Part shown: positions 45,400-53,326 of the stretch, piece by piece
Layout of the letters: each line of letters starts with the position of its first letter
How positions within the stretch are numbered: position 1 is the stretch's first letter
Source: a bacterium
Lineage (GTDB): Bacteria; Cyanobacteriota; Vampirovibrionia; Obscuribacterales; Obscuribacteraceae
Reading direction: 5' to 3'
Assembly (NCBI GenBank): GCA_018062085.1
Contig: JAGOSY010000021.1
Span: 25,433 to 89,432 of the forward strand
Length of the DNA: 64,000 nucleotides
Position numbers and translations under genes: made by a program
Notes under the pieces: model-generated
What the model was told of the DNA's origin: nothing
The model's database searches: none
What the model saw: only the letters and a program-made list of their open reading frames with translations

Positions 45400-46851
45400 A
45401 TGACCAACGATATAGATCCAGAACTTTCTTCACTCTCCGAACATGATCGCAGCGTCGCACTTAAGCGGTTCTACGCCATTCGGCCATTTATCGAGGACGA
45501 AATACCCCTTCCACGAGTAGCAAGTGAGCAAGAAATCTCTGTGCGCACTCTAAAGAGATGGGTAAAGTCATACAAGCGCGGCGGACTTCAGGGTCTGGCA
45601 ACACGCAAGAGACCACCAGCGCAATCAGCACTGCCGGCCGATATGCGCGAACTCGTTGAGGGCCTTGCACTTGAGTCCGCCGGCAGAACGGTCGCAAGCA
45701 TCAAGCGAGAAATTGATGCGCTTGCTACAGAGCACCACTGGCCGCAAATTAGCTACCACGCATTCAGGCGAATCGTAAAAAGCCTTGATCGGAGGCTCGT
45801 TTCGCTTGCCCACGAAGGGCCCAAGACGTACAGTGATAAATACGACATCGTCTTCCGCCGTCGAGCCAAGGCTCCAAACGCAATCTGGCAGTCAGACCAC
45901 ACTGAATTGGACATCTGGCTCCTTGACGAGAACGACAAACCGGTCAAGCCCTGGCTCGGTGTCATTCTGGATGACTACAGCAGAGCCGTGTGTGGATATT
46001 CAATCAGCTTCGATGCACCGTCCGCCATGCGGACGGCTCTTATGTTACGTCAAGCCATTTGGCGGAAGCCAGACGCCAACTGGCATATGTGCGGCATCCC
46101 AGAAAAGTTTTACACCGACCACGGCTCTGACTATACGTCAAAACATATGGAGCAAGTCGCAGCAGACATCAAGTTAAGGCTGATTTTCTCAAGGCAAGGA
46201 AAGCCGAGAGGAAGAGGAAAAATGGAACGGTTTTTCGGTACGGTCAACGAACTCTTTCTGTGTCATGTGCCCGGGAACACAATCACGGAACGTCGACGAC
46301 CCAAAGCCAAGCTAAATTTGCGCGAGTTCTGCGATCTTTTTCACACGTGGCTTTTGAAAGATTATCAACAAAGAGAGCACGCAGAGCTCGCAGCATCACC
46401 GGCTTCAGAATGGGAAAAAGGAGACTTTCTACCACGCATGCCAGAGTCGCTTGAGCAGCTAGATCTGTTGCTTCTTACTGTGGCAAAGTCAAGACTCGTG
46501 CAGCCAGACGGCATACACTTTCAAACACTTCGATATATGAGCCCAGTCCTAGCCCCTTATGTGCGCGAACATGTAGTCATTCGATATGACCCGCAGGACT
46601 TGGCAGAAATTAGAGTCTTTCACAACAATCGCTTCCTGTGCCAAGCCATTTGTCCGCAGCTAGAGTCGCAGACAATCTCGTTGAAGGATATTGTGAGGGC
46701 TCGCAATCAACAGCGAAAGGAATTAGGCCAGACAATAACAGAGCGGCGAAAGGTCATCGACCGCTACATCAATGTGCACACTGACCCAATCAGACATGAA
46801 GCGCCAACTGAGCGCAACGCCTCAAAGTTAAAGAGGTACTTCAATGATTGA
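45400..46851 (+). CDS. TniA/Mu-type DDE transposase
   Basis: 483-residue transposase. The N-terminus (about 20-140) has a HTH that reads like helix-turn-helix transposase DNA-binding modules (LPRVASEQEISVRTLKRWVKSYKRGGLQGLATRKRP). The rve/RNase H domain (about 165-320) shows D-D-E: WQSDHTELDIWL, FYTDHGSDYTS and PRGRGKMERFFGTVNELF. The C-terminal 130 residues resemble the Mu-transposase C domain (YVREHVVIRYDPQDLAEIRVF). Partner and sequence match the TniA (Tn5053-type) group better than IstA. Its stop overlaps the ATPase gene by 8 nt. Confidence 0.9.
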   Translation: MTNDIDPELSSLSEHDRSVALKRFYAIRPFIEDEIPLPRVASEQEISVRTLKRWVKSYKRGGLQGLATRKRPPAQSALPADMRELVEGLALESAGRTVASIKREIDALATEHHWPQISYHAFRRIVKSLDRRLVSLAHEGPKTYSDKYDIVFRRRAKAPNAIWQSDHTELDIWLLDENDKPVKPWLGVILDDYSRAVCGYSISFDAPSAMRTALMLRQAIWRKPDANWHMCGIPEKFYTDHGSDYTSKHMEQVAADIKLRLIFSRQGKPRGRGKMERFFGTVNELFLCHVPGNTITERRRPKAKLNLREFCDLFHTWLLKDYQQREHAELAASPASEWEKGDFLPRMPESLEQLDLLLLTVAKSRLVQPDGIHFQTLRYMSPVLAPYVREHVVIRYDPQDLAEIRVFHNNRFLCQAICPQLESQTISLKDIVRARNQQRKELGQTITERRKVIDRYINVHTDPIRHEAPTERNASKLKRYFND

Positions 46852-47671
46852 CAACGAATCCGCTTGCATGATCAGACTGCCAGACGAATCCTTTGTGGAA
46901 ACACGTGAGTACCTGCGGTTTGTGGAGTTCTGCGACGCGACAAAGAAGAGTAAATATATAGGAGTCTGTTATGGTCCACCCGGTGTCGGCAAAACAAAGT
47001 CAGGCAGGCGATACTCGAACTGGGATTTTCAAGAAGTCTATCTAGAGCAGGGAATGCGAAAATTTCTTGCACCCACTGAAGTTCGAGAATACGACACCCT
47101 TTTCTTTACCCCGCCAGTGGTGCATACAGCCAGGGAAATAATGAAAGCCATAGCCAACTTGCGCAAGTGGTTGAATATTTTCATAATTCAGTCCTACTCC
47201 TCCGAGGAGATCATCGATACCAAACCTAGGGAAGACGCCACTCAGCTCATAATCATCGACGAAGCAGATCGGCTTTCTGCCCAGGGATTTGAGTACCTCA
47301 GGTCTGTTTACGACGAGCAAAGTATCTCGGTCATCTTCCTAGGCATGCCCGGCCTGGAAAAGCGCCTGTCTCGATACCCACAGCTCTATTCCAGGGTAGG
47401 ATTTGTCCACGAATTCAAAACCCTTTCACCTGTTGAAGTGCGCCAAATCCTTCAGTCTCGGCTGGAAGAGCTTGGCTCCAAGTATTCCAAACCAGGTTTT
47501 ATGGATCCGGAAGCCATTGCCGCCATTGTGCGGATAACCCACGGCAACTTCCGGCTACTGCTCCGACTTCTAATGCAGATCGAGCGCCTTATGGAAATCA
47601 ATGGAATGGACACGGTTTCCAAAGAGCTGGTGGAAGCGGCTCGCGAGATTCTTATCATCGGCATCAGTTAG
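46844..47671 (+). CDS. TniB/MuB-like AAA+ ATPase
   Basis: 275-residue ATPase acting as target-selection partner of the transposase. GVCYGPPGVGKTKSG is Walker A; QLIIIDEADRLSAQGFEYLRSVYDE is Walker B; FLGMPGLEKRLSRYPQLYSRVGFVHEF is sensor 1/Arg-finger region and is characteristic of the TniB/TnsC-like group rather than IstB/DnaC. AGAGG lies just upstream of the ATG, within the transposase 3' end. No TniQ follows. Confidence 0.9.
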   Translation: MIDNESACMIRLPDESFVETREYLRFVEFCDATKKSKYIGVCYGPPGVGKTKSGRRYSNWDFQEVYLEQGMRKFLAPTEVREYDTLFFTPPVVHTAREIMKAIANLRKWLNIFIIQSYSSEEIIDTKPREDATQLIIIDEADRLSAQGFEYLRSVYDEQSISVIFLGMPGLEKRLSRYPQLYSRVGFVHEFKTLSPVEVRQILQSRLEELGSKYSKPGFMDPEAIAAIVRITHGNFRLLLRLLMQIERLMEINGMDTVSKELVEAAREILIIGIS

Positions 47672-47720
47672 GTCGCCTTGGCGGCCCGTCATCGGAACTA
47701 GCATAAGGGAACGGTAGAAA

Positions 47721-48305
47721 ATGACAGGCAAAGCCAAGGTTTTAACTCCCATAGAAGTACGGCAGGTCGTGAGAGTTTTGAAAAACAACCGCGACAAGAC
47801 TCTGTTCCTGACCGGCCTTTATACAGGCCTTCGAATATCGGAGTTGGTAGCCCTAAGACACGACCAGCTCTTCAAGCCAAACGGGACCGTAATGGAATCG
47901 CTTCACCTTGCCCGGCCAAAGATAAAGCAGACCATACACTGCACCATTCCCATTCACCCCGAACTCCGAGGACAGCTTGTTGCCTATAAAAGTTCATTCC
48001 TAGACCGGCTGGTATCTACTGAGGACACCTCAAAATGGCTGTTCCCCGCTATTGACGAGCCAGATAAACACATTGGCCGCATCCACGCGCACAACATACT
48101 TTCAAAAGCCTTCAAAGAAATTGGCCTCGCCGGCGCCACCACGCACTCAATGCGGCGCACCTGTTTGACGCTCATGGCACGGGCCGGAGTGCCAATGCGC
48201 ACAATCCAGGAATTATCTGGGCACAGTAATCTGTCCCAACTCCAAAGCTATCTTGAACTCGACCCTGCAGACCGGCATTGGGCAATACTGACCTTAAAGT
48301 TCTAA
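47721..48305 (+). CDS. Short tyrosine recombinase (paralogue A)
   Basis: 194-residue catalytic-domain-only tyrosine recombinase. TGLYTGLRISELVAL gives the first Arg, THSMRRTCLTLMARAGVPMRTIQELSGHSNLSQLQSYLELD gives HxxR, the second His and the Tyr (SYLE). There is no N-terminal SAM-like core-binding domain. It starts 50 bp after the ATPase gene and probably shares its transcript. It is about 60% identical to the next recombinase over most of its length, by eye. Confidence 0.88.
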   Translation: MTGKAKVLTPIEVRQVVRVLKNNRDKTLFLTGLYTGLRISELVALRHDQLFKPNGTVMESLHLARPKIKQTIHCTIPIHPELRGQLVAYKSSFLDRLVSTEDTSKWLFPAIDEPDKHIGRIHAHNILSKAFKEIGLAGATTHSMRRTCLTLMARAGVPMRTIQELSGHSNLSQLQSYLELDPADRHWAILTLKF

Positions 48306-48344
48306 CAGCACCACCCAATCAGACACGACTCACAATGGTGACAA

Positions 48345-48370
48345 TCTCGGCACAAATTTAAGTGCCAAGA
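48345..48370 (+). terminator. Hairpin between recombinase paralogues
   Basis: GGCAC and GTGCC with flanking TCT/AGA pair around an 8-nt loop. There is no T-run, so it may be an operator or weak terminator. It lies 20 bp upstream of the promoter at 48389. Confidence 0.35.
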
Positions 48371-48388
48371 TCGCTGCAAACACACACC

Positions 48389-48416
48389 TTGCACCCAAAA
48401 CTAAGCCCTGTATAAT
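48389..48416 (+). promoter_or_regulatory. Sigma70-type promoter for recombinase paralogue B
   Basis: TTGCAC (48389-48394), a 16-bp spacer, and a perfect TATAAT (48411-48416). Transcription would begin about 30 nt before the ATG at 48451, whose ribosome-binding GGAAG lies in between. This is the clearest promoter in the window. Confidence 0.75.
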
Positions 48417-48450
48417 AAACAAAATAGCTCTCTACGGAAGTTTTGTTCAC

Positions 48451-49023
48451 ATGCCCGGCAAAGCCAAAGTTCTAAGTTCCAAAGAGATCCAAACAGTCCT
48501 TAAAGTACTAAAAAACGACCGCGACCAAGCACTTTTTGCCACCGGCCTCTACACAGGCTTGCGAATCTCCGAGATCATCGCCATCGGACAAAACGACGTC
48601 TTCACCACCAGCGGTGGCATACGCAATATTCTCAAAATCACCAGACTAAAAAAGAAAAATACCGTCTACAGCAACATCCCAATTCACCCCAAACTACGTG
48701 AGCAACTAGCCAGCTACAAGAAAACCCTAGACAAGATGGAAGAACCATCCCCCTGGCTCTTCCCATCATCAGACAACCCCGACAACCACATCGGCCGCAT
48801 CCGCGCCCACAACATCCTCACCGAAGCCTTCCAAAACGTCGGCATCGAAGAAGCCTCCACACACTCTATGCGCCGGACCTGCTTAACCAACATGTCCCGC
48901 GCCGGCATTCCACTACGCACAATCCAAGAAATCTCCGGCCACAGCAACCTCGGCCAGCTACAAGAATACCTAGCGGTAGACCCGGCTGATAGTCATAAGG
49001 CTATAATGTGCCTCAAATACTGA
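48451..49023 (+). CDS. Short tyrosine recombinase (paralogue B)
   Basis: 190-residue paralogue of the preceding gene, with the same catalytic residues (TGLYTGLRISE, THSMRRTCLTN, SGHSNLGQLQEYLAVD). It begins MPGKAKVLSSKEIQTVLKVLKNDRDQALFATGLYTGLRIS, parallel to paralogue A. Codon choice differs: it is richer in C-ending codons than its neighbours. It has its own promoter and is followed by the ChaN-like gene after 15 bp, so it heads a second transcription unit. Confidence 0.88.
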   Translation: MPGKAKVLSSKEIQTVLKVLKNDRDQALFATGLYTGLRISEIIAIGQNDVFTTSGGIRNILKITRLKKKNTVYSNIPIHPKLREQLASYKKTLDKMEEPSPWLFPSSDNPDNHIGRIRAHNILTEAFQNVGIEEASTHSMRRTCLTNMSRAGIPLRTIQEISGHSNLGQLQEYLAVDPADSHKAIMCLKY

Positions 49024-49038
49024 TTCAGGTGCATAGTT

Positions 49039-49905
49039 ATGGCCACAGAAGATGAACTCCTTCAAGACATACTGGAGAAGGATCCAGAAATACTGTTACT
49101 GGGCGAGATTCATTCAGAGACTACAGAATTTAGAGCAAGAGTGCTGGAACTATTACCGAAATTGCAGACCTGGGGCTTTCGAACTCTGGCGATAGAGCTT
49201 CCAGAAGATATGAGAGCGGACGTTGAAAAATATTGTTTGGCTAGCGATGGATTTGGAGAGTTATTGACTGCAATAGGCGGCGCCGCAGGTTTTGACGAGA
49301 AACTCTCGTTAGCAATTCGATCATGGGTTACATGCGGTGGTTCATTATGTTTTGCAAATTGTGCAGACCCAACAACTGTCACAAGAACAAATGACGCAGG
49401 TCGGGACCAATACATGTGTGACAAGCTGTCCGAATTTGAAGGTAAAGTTGTAGCCCTTCTTGGAGATGCACACTGTCAAGTTAGATCTAATAAGACAACC
49501 TACTTCGAAAATTTCGATTCTGAATCAGACGAAAAGGATCAATGTTTTGAGTTTCGCAGCGCTGCTGAAAAACTGAAAGAAAAGGGCTTGAGAATTTACA
49601 CGTTTTTGGAATTCTCCTTTTTGAACGATTATTCGAGGAAAAAAGACTACGTATCGAAACTGATGTTGAAGTCTGAGATGGATCCCCATCTAAGCACAAT
49701 TAAAAACACTTGCCATGCCGGAGAAGGCCATGTTCTTGCACCAGAACTCCACAAACAACATTTTTTTTGGAATCCAAGTGAGGTAGACGCAATCTACATC
49801 AATGACTACGAACCTGCCCCACCGGACATGAAAGGTTTTTCTCGCAAACTGAAAGAACTAAAAGGAAAGCGGATTGCTGCTATGGAGGGGGAAGAGGAGT
49901 ATTAA
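49039..49905 (+). CDS. ChaN/EreA-superfamily protein
   Basis: 288-residue cytoplasmic protein. LLLGEIHSETTEFRARVLELLPKLQTWGFRTLAIELP, the D-Q-Y-M helix and VVALLGDAHCQ match the 'GExH ... E ... RN/D ... GxxH' pattern of the ChaN/erythromycin-esterase/TIKI fold, in which these His and Glu residues form the active site. Those families bind haem-iron or hydrolyse small molecules or proteins; activity here is unknown. The last 110 residues are specific to this protein. It begins 15 bp after the recombinase gene and is probably co-transcribed as cargo. Confidence 0.7.
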   Translation: MATEDELLQDILEKDPEILLLGEIHSETTEFRARVLELLPKLQTWGFRTLAIELPEDMRADVEKYCLASDGFGELLTAIGGAAGFDEKLSLAIRSWVTCGGSLCFANCADPTTVTRTNDAGRDQYMCDKLSEFEGKVVALLGDAHCQVRSNKTTYFENFDSESDEKDQCFEFRSAAEKLKEKGLRIYTFLEFSFLNDYSRKKDYVSKLMLKSEMDPHLSTIKNTCHAGEGHVLAPELHKQHFFWNPSEVDAIYINDYEPAPPDMKGFSRKLKELKGKRIAAMEGEEEY

Positions 49906-50121
49906 GCGGAGTGACGTGGCCTAGTCTGTTTTGCATCCAAACATGGCGAAAAAAAACAAGCTCAAAGAGTCCGATAACCTGTGTTATGTTTCGTCGAAGC
50001 TTCTTTAGCCACATTATTGTTCGGGACTACAGGGGAACCCTGTACCATTGGAAGTTTGGCGACATAAGCAGATTATGCGATACTCAACCCAAGGCGATTG
50101 GCAGTCGCAGTGGAGCATACC

Positions 50122-50394
50122 ATGGAAAAAACGCGAAGCAAAAAGTCATTATCCATAGAGCTATGGGTGCTAGTGGTTCTTTTAACACAGAGCTGTTTCG
50201 TTACAAAATGCCATTGTTATGCAGGAATAAATCTGGATATAGTCAATGCAATCATCGTGCTGAGTGTGCTGGTTAGAATCTTGTATCTCTGCAGGCAGAT
50301 AGATAGGCTCACGCAGAAAAAAGAACGATTCACTCTTATTGCTAGGACTTGGTCTATTATGTTTACACTGCTAGAGCTGCCGCAATTCTTCTAA
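50122..50394 (+). CDS. Small two-helix membrane protein
   Basis: About 90 residues: a basic start (MEKTRSKKSLS), helix 1 (IELWVLVVLLTQSCFV), a short loop with Cys (TKCHCYAGI), and helix 2 (LDIVNAIIVLSVLVRILYL), then a basic tail. GGAG lies 6 nt upstream of the ATG. No family recognised; expected in the inner membrane. It lies in an otherwise empty 660-bp gap between the ChaN-like gene and the serine hydrolase. Confidence 0.5.
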   Translation: MEKTRSKKSLSIELWVLVVLLTQSCFVTKCHCYAGINLDIVNAIIVLSVLVRILYLCRQIDRLTQKKERFTLIARTWSIMFTLLELPQFF

Positions 50395-50570
50395 CTAGAA
50401 TCATCTAAAGGACTGCCTGACAGGCAGCGCCGCAAAATAGTTCGGCGAACTTTGCCCTCGAATATTCAGCTCGTATGGTGCTTTGATAGGTCACTATCAG
50501 TAGCAGGTGAAAAAAGGATGCAAAACAAGCGACCACCTCACAAATTTAAAAAGAAGCAACGGAAGCAGTC

Positions 50571-51530
50571 ATGAAGAAAGATAGTGCAAGCAAATCAAAA
50601 GCTGACATCGCAAGACCCAATCAGGAGGCTCTTGATCAGCTAGTAGTCAGAGCGAAACAAACGCACACAGACGCAATGATCATGGTGCAGAACGGGGAAA
50701 CATTAGGCGAGTGGGATTTCGGCAAAGAAAAACGCCTGATTGAAACGATGTCGATGACTAAGTCGATCGTCTCGCTAGCAATTGGAACACTTCTCACTGA
50801 GAAAAAAATAGATTCAATCGATGACCCCATCTGGTTTTACTTTCCAGAATGGCGGCAAGGTAACAAAGAAAAAATCACGCTCCGCCACATTCTTAACCAC
50901 ACGTCAGGCCTTCAGGACGACCCAACCACTGAAGTAATTTACCGCAGTCCCGATTTCTTAAAACTAGCGTTAGCAGCGGAACTAAATAGTACTCCTGGTG
51001 AGCGCTGGTTCTATAGCAATAAAGCCTGCAATATCTTGCCAGGCATTATTGAGAGGGCTTCAGGCCAGAAGATAGACGATTATCTTCGCATGACGCTATT
51101 TGCCGCCTTAGAAATAGAGGACTTTGCCTGGACAAAAGACAGCGCTGGGAATCCGCATGGCTTCGCGGGTTTATCCTTGACGGCCAAAGACCTTAGCAAA
51201 ATTGGCCAGCTGATGCTTCTAAACGGCAAGTGGAAAGGAGAGCAAGTCATTGATGCTAGCTTTGTCCAAGAGTCTACTAAGCCCGCTCATCAGAACTGCG
51301 GGCTTTTGTGGTGGACTGACTACTGGGGCAAAGATCACGATTCCGCAGAACAAACAGAAACAGCAAGTGTAATGGGTTTTTCTGCGCGAGGTTATTTAGG
51401 ACAATATTTGATTGTTCTTCCAAAGCAAAAGCTAGTAGTCGTGCGCCAAATTACCGCCGCCAGTTACAAAACAGAAGTTGATAACTTTCATGAGTTTGAT
51501 AAATTAGTGGCGGCTTTATTTCCAAAATGA
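50571..51530 (+). CDS. Serine hydrolase, class C beta-lactamase fold
   Basis: 319-residue protein of the beta-lactamase/DD-peptidase-like fold. SMTKSIVSLAIGTLL holds the SxxK Ser, WFYSNKACNIL the YxN motif, and the third motif lies around SARGYLGQY. No signal peptide is visible, so it may act in the cytoplasm, unlike secreted beta-lactamases; esterase or peptidase activity is as likely as resistance. It is likely cargo of the island. Confidence 0.8.
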   Translation: MKKDSASKSKADIARPNQEALDQLVVRAKQTHTDAMIMVQNGETLGEWDFGKEKRLIETMSMTKSIVSLAIGTLLTEKKIDSIDDPIWFYFPEWRQGNKEKITLRHILNHTSGLQDDPTTEVIYRSPDFLKLALAAELNSTPGERWFYSNKACNILPGIIERASGQKIDDYLRMTLFAALEIEDFAWTKDSAGNPHGFAGLSLTAKDLSKIGQLMLLNGKWKGEQVIDASFVQESTKPAHQNCGLLWWTDYWGKDHDSAEQTETASVMGFSARGYLGQYLIVLPKQKLVVVRQITAASYKTEVDNFHEFDKLVAALFPK

Positions 51531-51570
51531 AGAGCAAGCGCGGGTGCTTCAGCTTGCCTCCAACAATTGT

Positions 51571-51582
51571 CCTGCTAGCAGG
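51571..51582. repeat. 12-bp perfect palindrome CCTGCTAGCAGG
   Basis: Perfect palindrome after the serine hydrolase gene and just before the probable res region. May be part of a terminator or a recombination site. Confidence 0.3.
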
Positions 51583-51600
51583 TCTACAAAAACGTTACCC

Positions 51601-51723
51601 TGTGTCATTTAACTGAATTTAGAAGGTTTGTAGAACATTGAAAAAGTGACTGGATAAGTGACACAAAATCGCCTGATTTTGCCTGAAAATAATTTGTCCC
51701 ACAAACGGCCGTATAAGTGACAG
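51601..51723 (+). promoter_or_regulatory. Probable res site / element end: repeated AAGTGAC motifs
   Basis: GTGTCATTT at 51602-51610 is followed by three AAGTGAC copies (51644-51650, 51656-51662 and 51715-51721), the last two within TAAGTGACAC and TAAGTGACAG, and a TTTGT-ccc-ACAAA dyad. The block lies just upstream of the resolvase gene, where res subsites are normally found. The same motifs could be transposase-binding repeats at one end of a Tn5053-type element. Confidence 0.5.
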
Positions 51724-51747
51724 CACAAAAAGAGGGGCAAAAAAAAA

Positions 51748-52362
51748 TTGCTAATAGGCTATATGCGGGTATCAAAAGCCGACGGCTCCCAAACTGTCGA
51801 CTTGCAGAACGACGCTCTCGTAGCCGCTGGCGTCACGAAGAAGCGAATGTATGAAGACCAAGCCTCAGGCAGAAAAGACGACCGCCCTGGCCTAGACGCC
51901 TGCCTCAAGGCTCTGCGTGAAGGCGATACGCTGCTCGTTTGGAAGCTCGATCGCCTGGGCCGTGACCTAACTCACTTGGTCAATCTCATTCAAGACCTCT
52001 CAAAACGAGGAGTAAAGCTCAAGGTGCTAGCTGGTCGGGGTGCCAGTATTGATACCACAACAGCCTCAGGCAAAATGGTCTTCGGAATCTTCGCAGCGCT
52101 AGCTGAGTATGAACAGGCCCTGGTGTCTGAGCGAACACGGGCCGGGCTGGCTGCTGCCAGAGCACGGGGACGAGTCGGCGGCCGTCGCCACACGATGACG
52201 CCAGCGAAAGTACATTTGGCCAAAGCGGCAATGGGCAAACCAGGTACTGTGGTCAATGATTTGTGCCAGCAACTGGGCATAAGCCGCCAGACTCTCTACC
52301 GCTATGTCAGCCCGGCTGGGGCATTACGGCCTGACGGGAAGAAGCTGCTCAAGAAGCGGTAA
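51748..52362 (+). CDS. Serine resolvase (TniR-like)
   Basis: 204-residue serine recombinase of the resolvase/invertase family. GYMRVSKADG contains the catalytic Ser; DQASGRKDDRPGLDACLKAL and WKLDRLGRDLTHLV are canonical, and the C-terminal HTH (VVNDLCQQLGISRQTLYRYV) binds DNA. The start is TTG with AGAGGGG upstream. In Tn402/Tn5053 elements such a resolvase (TniR) completes the tni module, so its presence supports a transposon relationship with the TniA/TniB genes 4 kb upstream. Confidence 0.92.
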   Translation: MLIGYMRVSKADGSQTVDLQNDALVAAGVTKKRMYEDQASGRKDDRPGLDACLKALREGDTLLVWKLDRLGRDLTHLVNLIQDLSKRGVKLKVLAGRGASIDTTTASGKMVFGIFAALAEYEQALVSERTRAGLAAARARGRVGGRRHTMTPAKVHLAKAAMGKPGTVVNDLCQQLGISRQTLYRYVSPAGALRPDGKKLLKKR

Positions 52363-52454
52363 CCGGCAGAGCCCGCTTTGCACTCCCGGCTGCATGCTGC
52401 CATGCCTTTCAGCGAGATTGCCTGAAGCTGATTGTCTTATGCGGTTACCTTGGC

Positions 52455-52535
52455 GGTACGATTTCATCGTACCCAATTTGACTAATTTATAAAAGCTGGC
52501 AGAAAGCAGCTGCAATTTATCAGCAGCTTTCTGCC
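52455..52535. repeat. Two adjacent hairpins after resolvase gene
   Basis: GGTACGAT-ttc-ATCGTACC (52455-52473) and a 14-bp hairpin with one A-A mismatch (GGCAGAAAGC-a-GCTG / CAGC-a-GCTTTCTGCC, 52498-52535). The second, or both, may end the resolvase transcript. They may also mark the right end of the island; no element end could be proved. Confidence 0.5.
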
Positions 52536-52706
52536 AACACAAGGTAAAGATGGCTGAAAATGTTTATCGGCCACCCACGATCCAAGCCCCTCAAACCCGC
52601 ATGCTTGCGTGGCAATTAACGGGGATATGGCCTATCCCGTTCACTTTCGGCTATCCCAATCCAGCCTAAAACACTCTATAGTAGAAAATTTCAAGAAGCA
52701 AAAAAA

Positions 52707-52738
52707 ATGGAGTGCCACCAATTATGGTGACACTCCAT
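52707..52738 (-). terminator. Terminator of RHS operon
   Basis: ATGGAGTG-c-CACC / GGTG-a-CACTCCAT pairs over 12 bp with one mismatch and a 6-nt loop. On the minus strand it is followed by a run of seven T, so it ends the transcript of the gene stopping at 52890. Confidence 0.8.
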
Positions 52739-52889
52739 CCAAAAATAGTCTCTTCACTCCGATAGGACAGAAGAGACCATAGGACCTACTCGACGGAACA
52801 GAATTGCCGAAAAATTGTCATATTGCTTGGAAGAAAGACTAGGGACCAGCTAAACCATTGGTGAAAGGACTCAACACCAGTTGCGATGA

Positions 52890-53285
52890 TCACATTTCCT
52901 GAAGCTCCTCACGAAGAACGTGTCCATTCTTAAGATAAATAAGCAACCTTCCAAACCGATATCTACCACAAGCTGTAAAGGCAATTGTCTTTCTACCTTG
53001 CGCATCATAGTCCTTGTCTTCATGATCTCCAAGCTTGCTATTAAAATCCAATAGTTGCTTGACTTCAGCCTCGGACTTTCCACGTAAAGAACCCGTTTCC
53101 GTAAATCTTTTTGCAATAGGCCATCGATCTCCCCAGTCGGCTCTGTCATTCCAAGCCTTCTTTGAAAATGGTACTGATTCAGTCGCCCGATACCCAAGCA
53201 GAGCCATCATAGAACCGCCAGCAATAAGTACTAATACTCCCAAAGTTATTGTGTAGACTTGACGTTCGGAACTGCTGAATTTCAT
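52890..53285 (-). CDS. Membrane-anchored small protein downstream of RHS gene
   Basis: About 131 residues. A transmembrane helix (about 12-35; TLGVLVLIAGGSMMALLGY) is followed by a domain with KAWNDRADWGDRWPIAKRFTETGSLRGKSEAEVKQLLDF and a closing GRYRFGRLLIYLKNGHVLREEL. This pattern (W..R..M..dl.....l.G.s..EV..LLG ... L.iyf.nG.V) resembles a family of small BamE/SmpA-like proteins. It could also serve as immunity protein for the RHS tip by position, but sequence does not prove this. I chose the start at 53285 because GAGG lies 8 nt upstream. The gap from the RHS stop is 41 bp. Confidence 0.6.
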   Translation of the reverse strand: MKFSSSERQVYTITLGVLVLIAGGSMMALLGYRATESVPFSKKAWNDRADWGDRWPIAKRFTETGSLRGKSEAEVKQLLDFNSKLGDHEDKDYDAQGRKTIAFTACGRYRFGRLLIYLKNGHVLREELQEM

Positions 53286-53326
53286 CGAACACACCTCATT
53301 ACATAATACTAACATTTACTCGGTTG

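Larger units (their letters stand above)
43434..52362. mobile_element. Accessory island with transposase, ATPase and four recombinases
   Basis: Between cysS and the RHS operon, all genes are accessory: XRE/nucleotidyltransferase pair, one minus-strand and two plus-strand tyrosine recombinases, TniA/TniB-type genes, a ChaN-like protein, a small membrane protein, a serine hydrolase and a serine resolvase. The mobile core is 44663-48305 or larger. No flanking tRNA, target duplication or terminal repeat could be fixed with confidence, so the exact ends are unknown. Confidence 0.6.

Noticed and set aside
47721..49023. One recombinase gene split by a frameshift
   Set aside because: Both ORFs contain the complete catalytic set and start with the same sequence, so they are tandem paralogues.
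45400..52362. CRISPR-associated transposon
   Set aside because: TniA/TniB-like genes are present but no TniQ, no Cas12k or Cascade gene and no direct-repeat array were found between 43.3 and 52.4 kb.
52890..53285. Proven RHS immunity gene
   Set aside because: Position fits, but the sequence resembles small BamE/SmpA-like proteins, and no toxin was recognised in the RHS tip.
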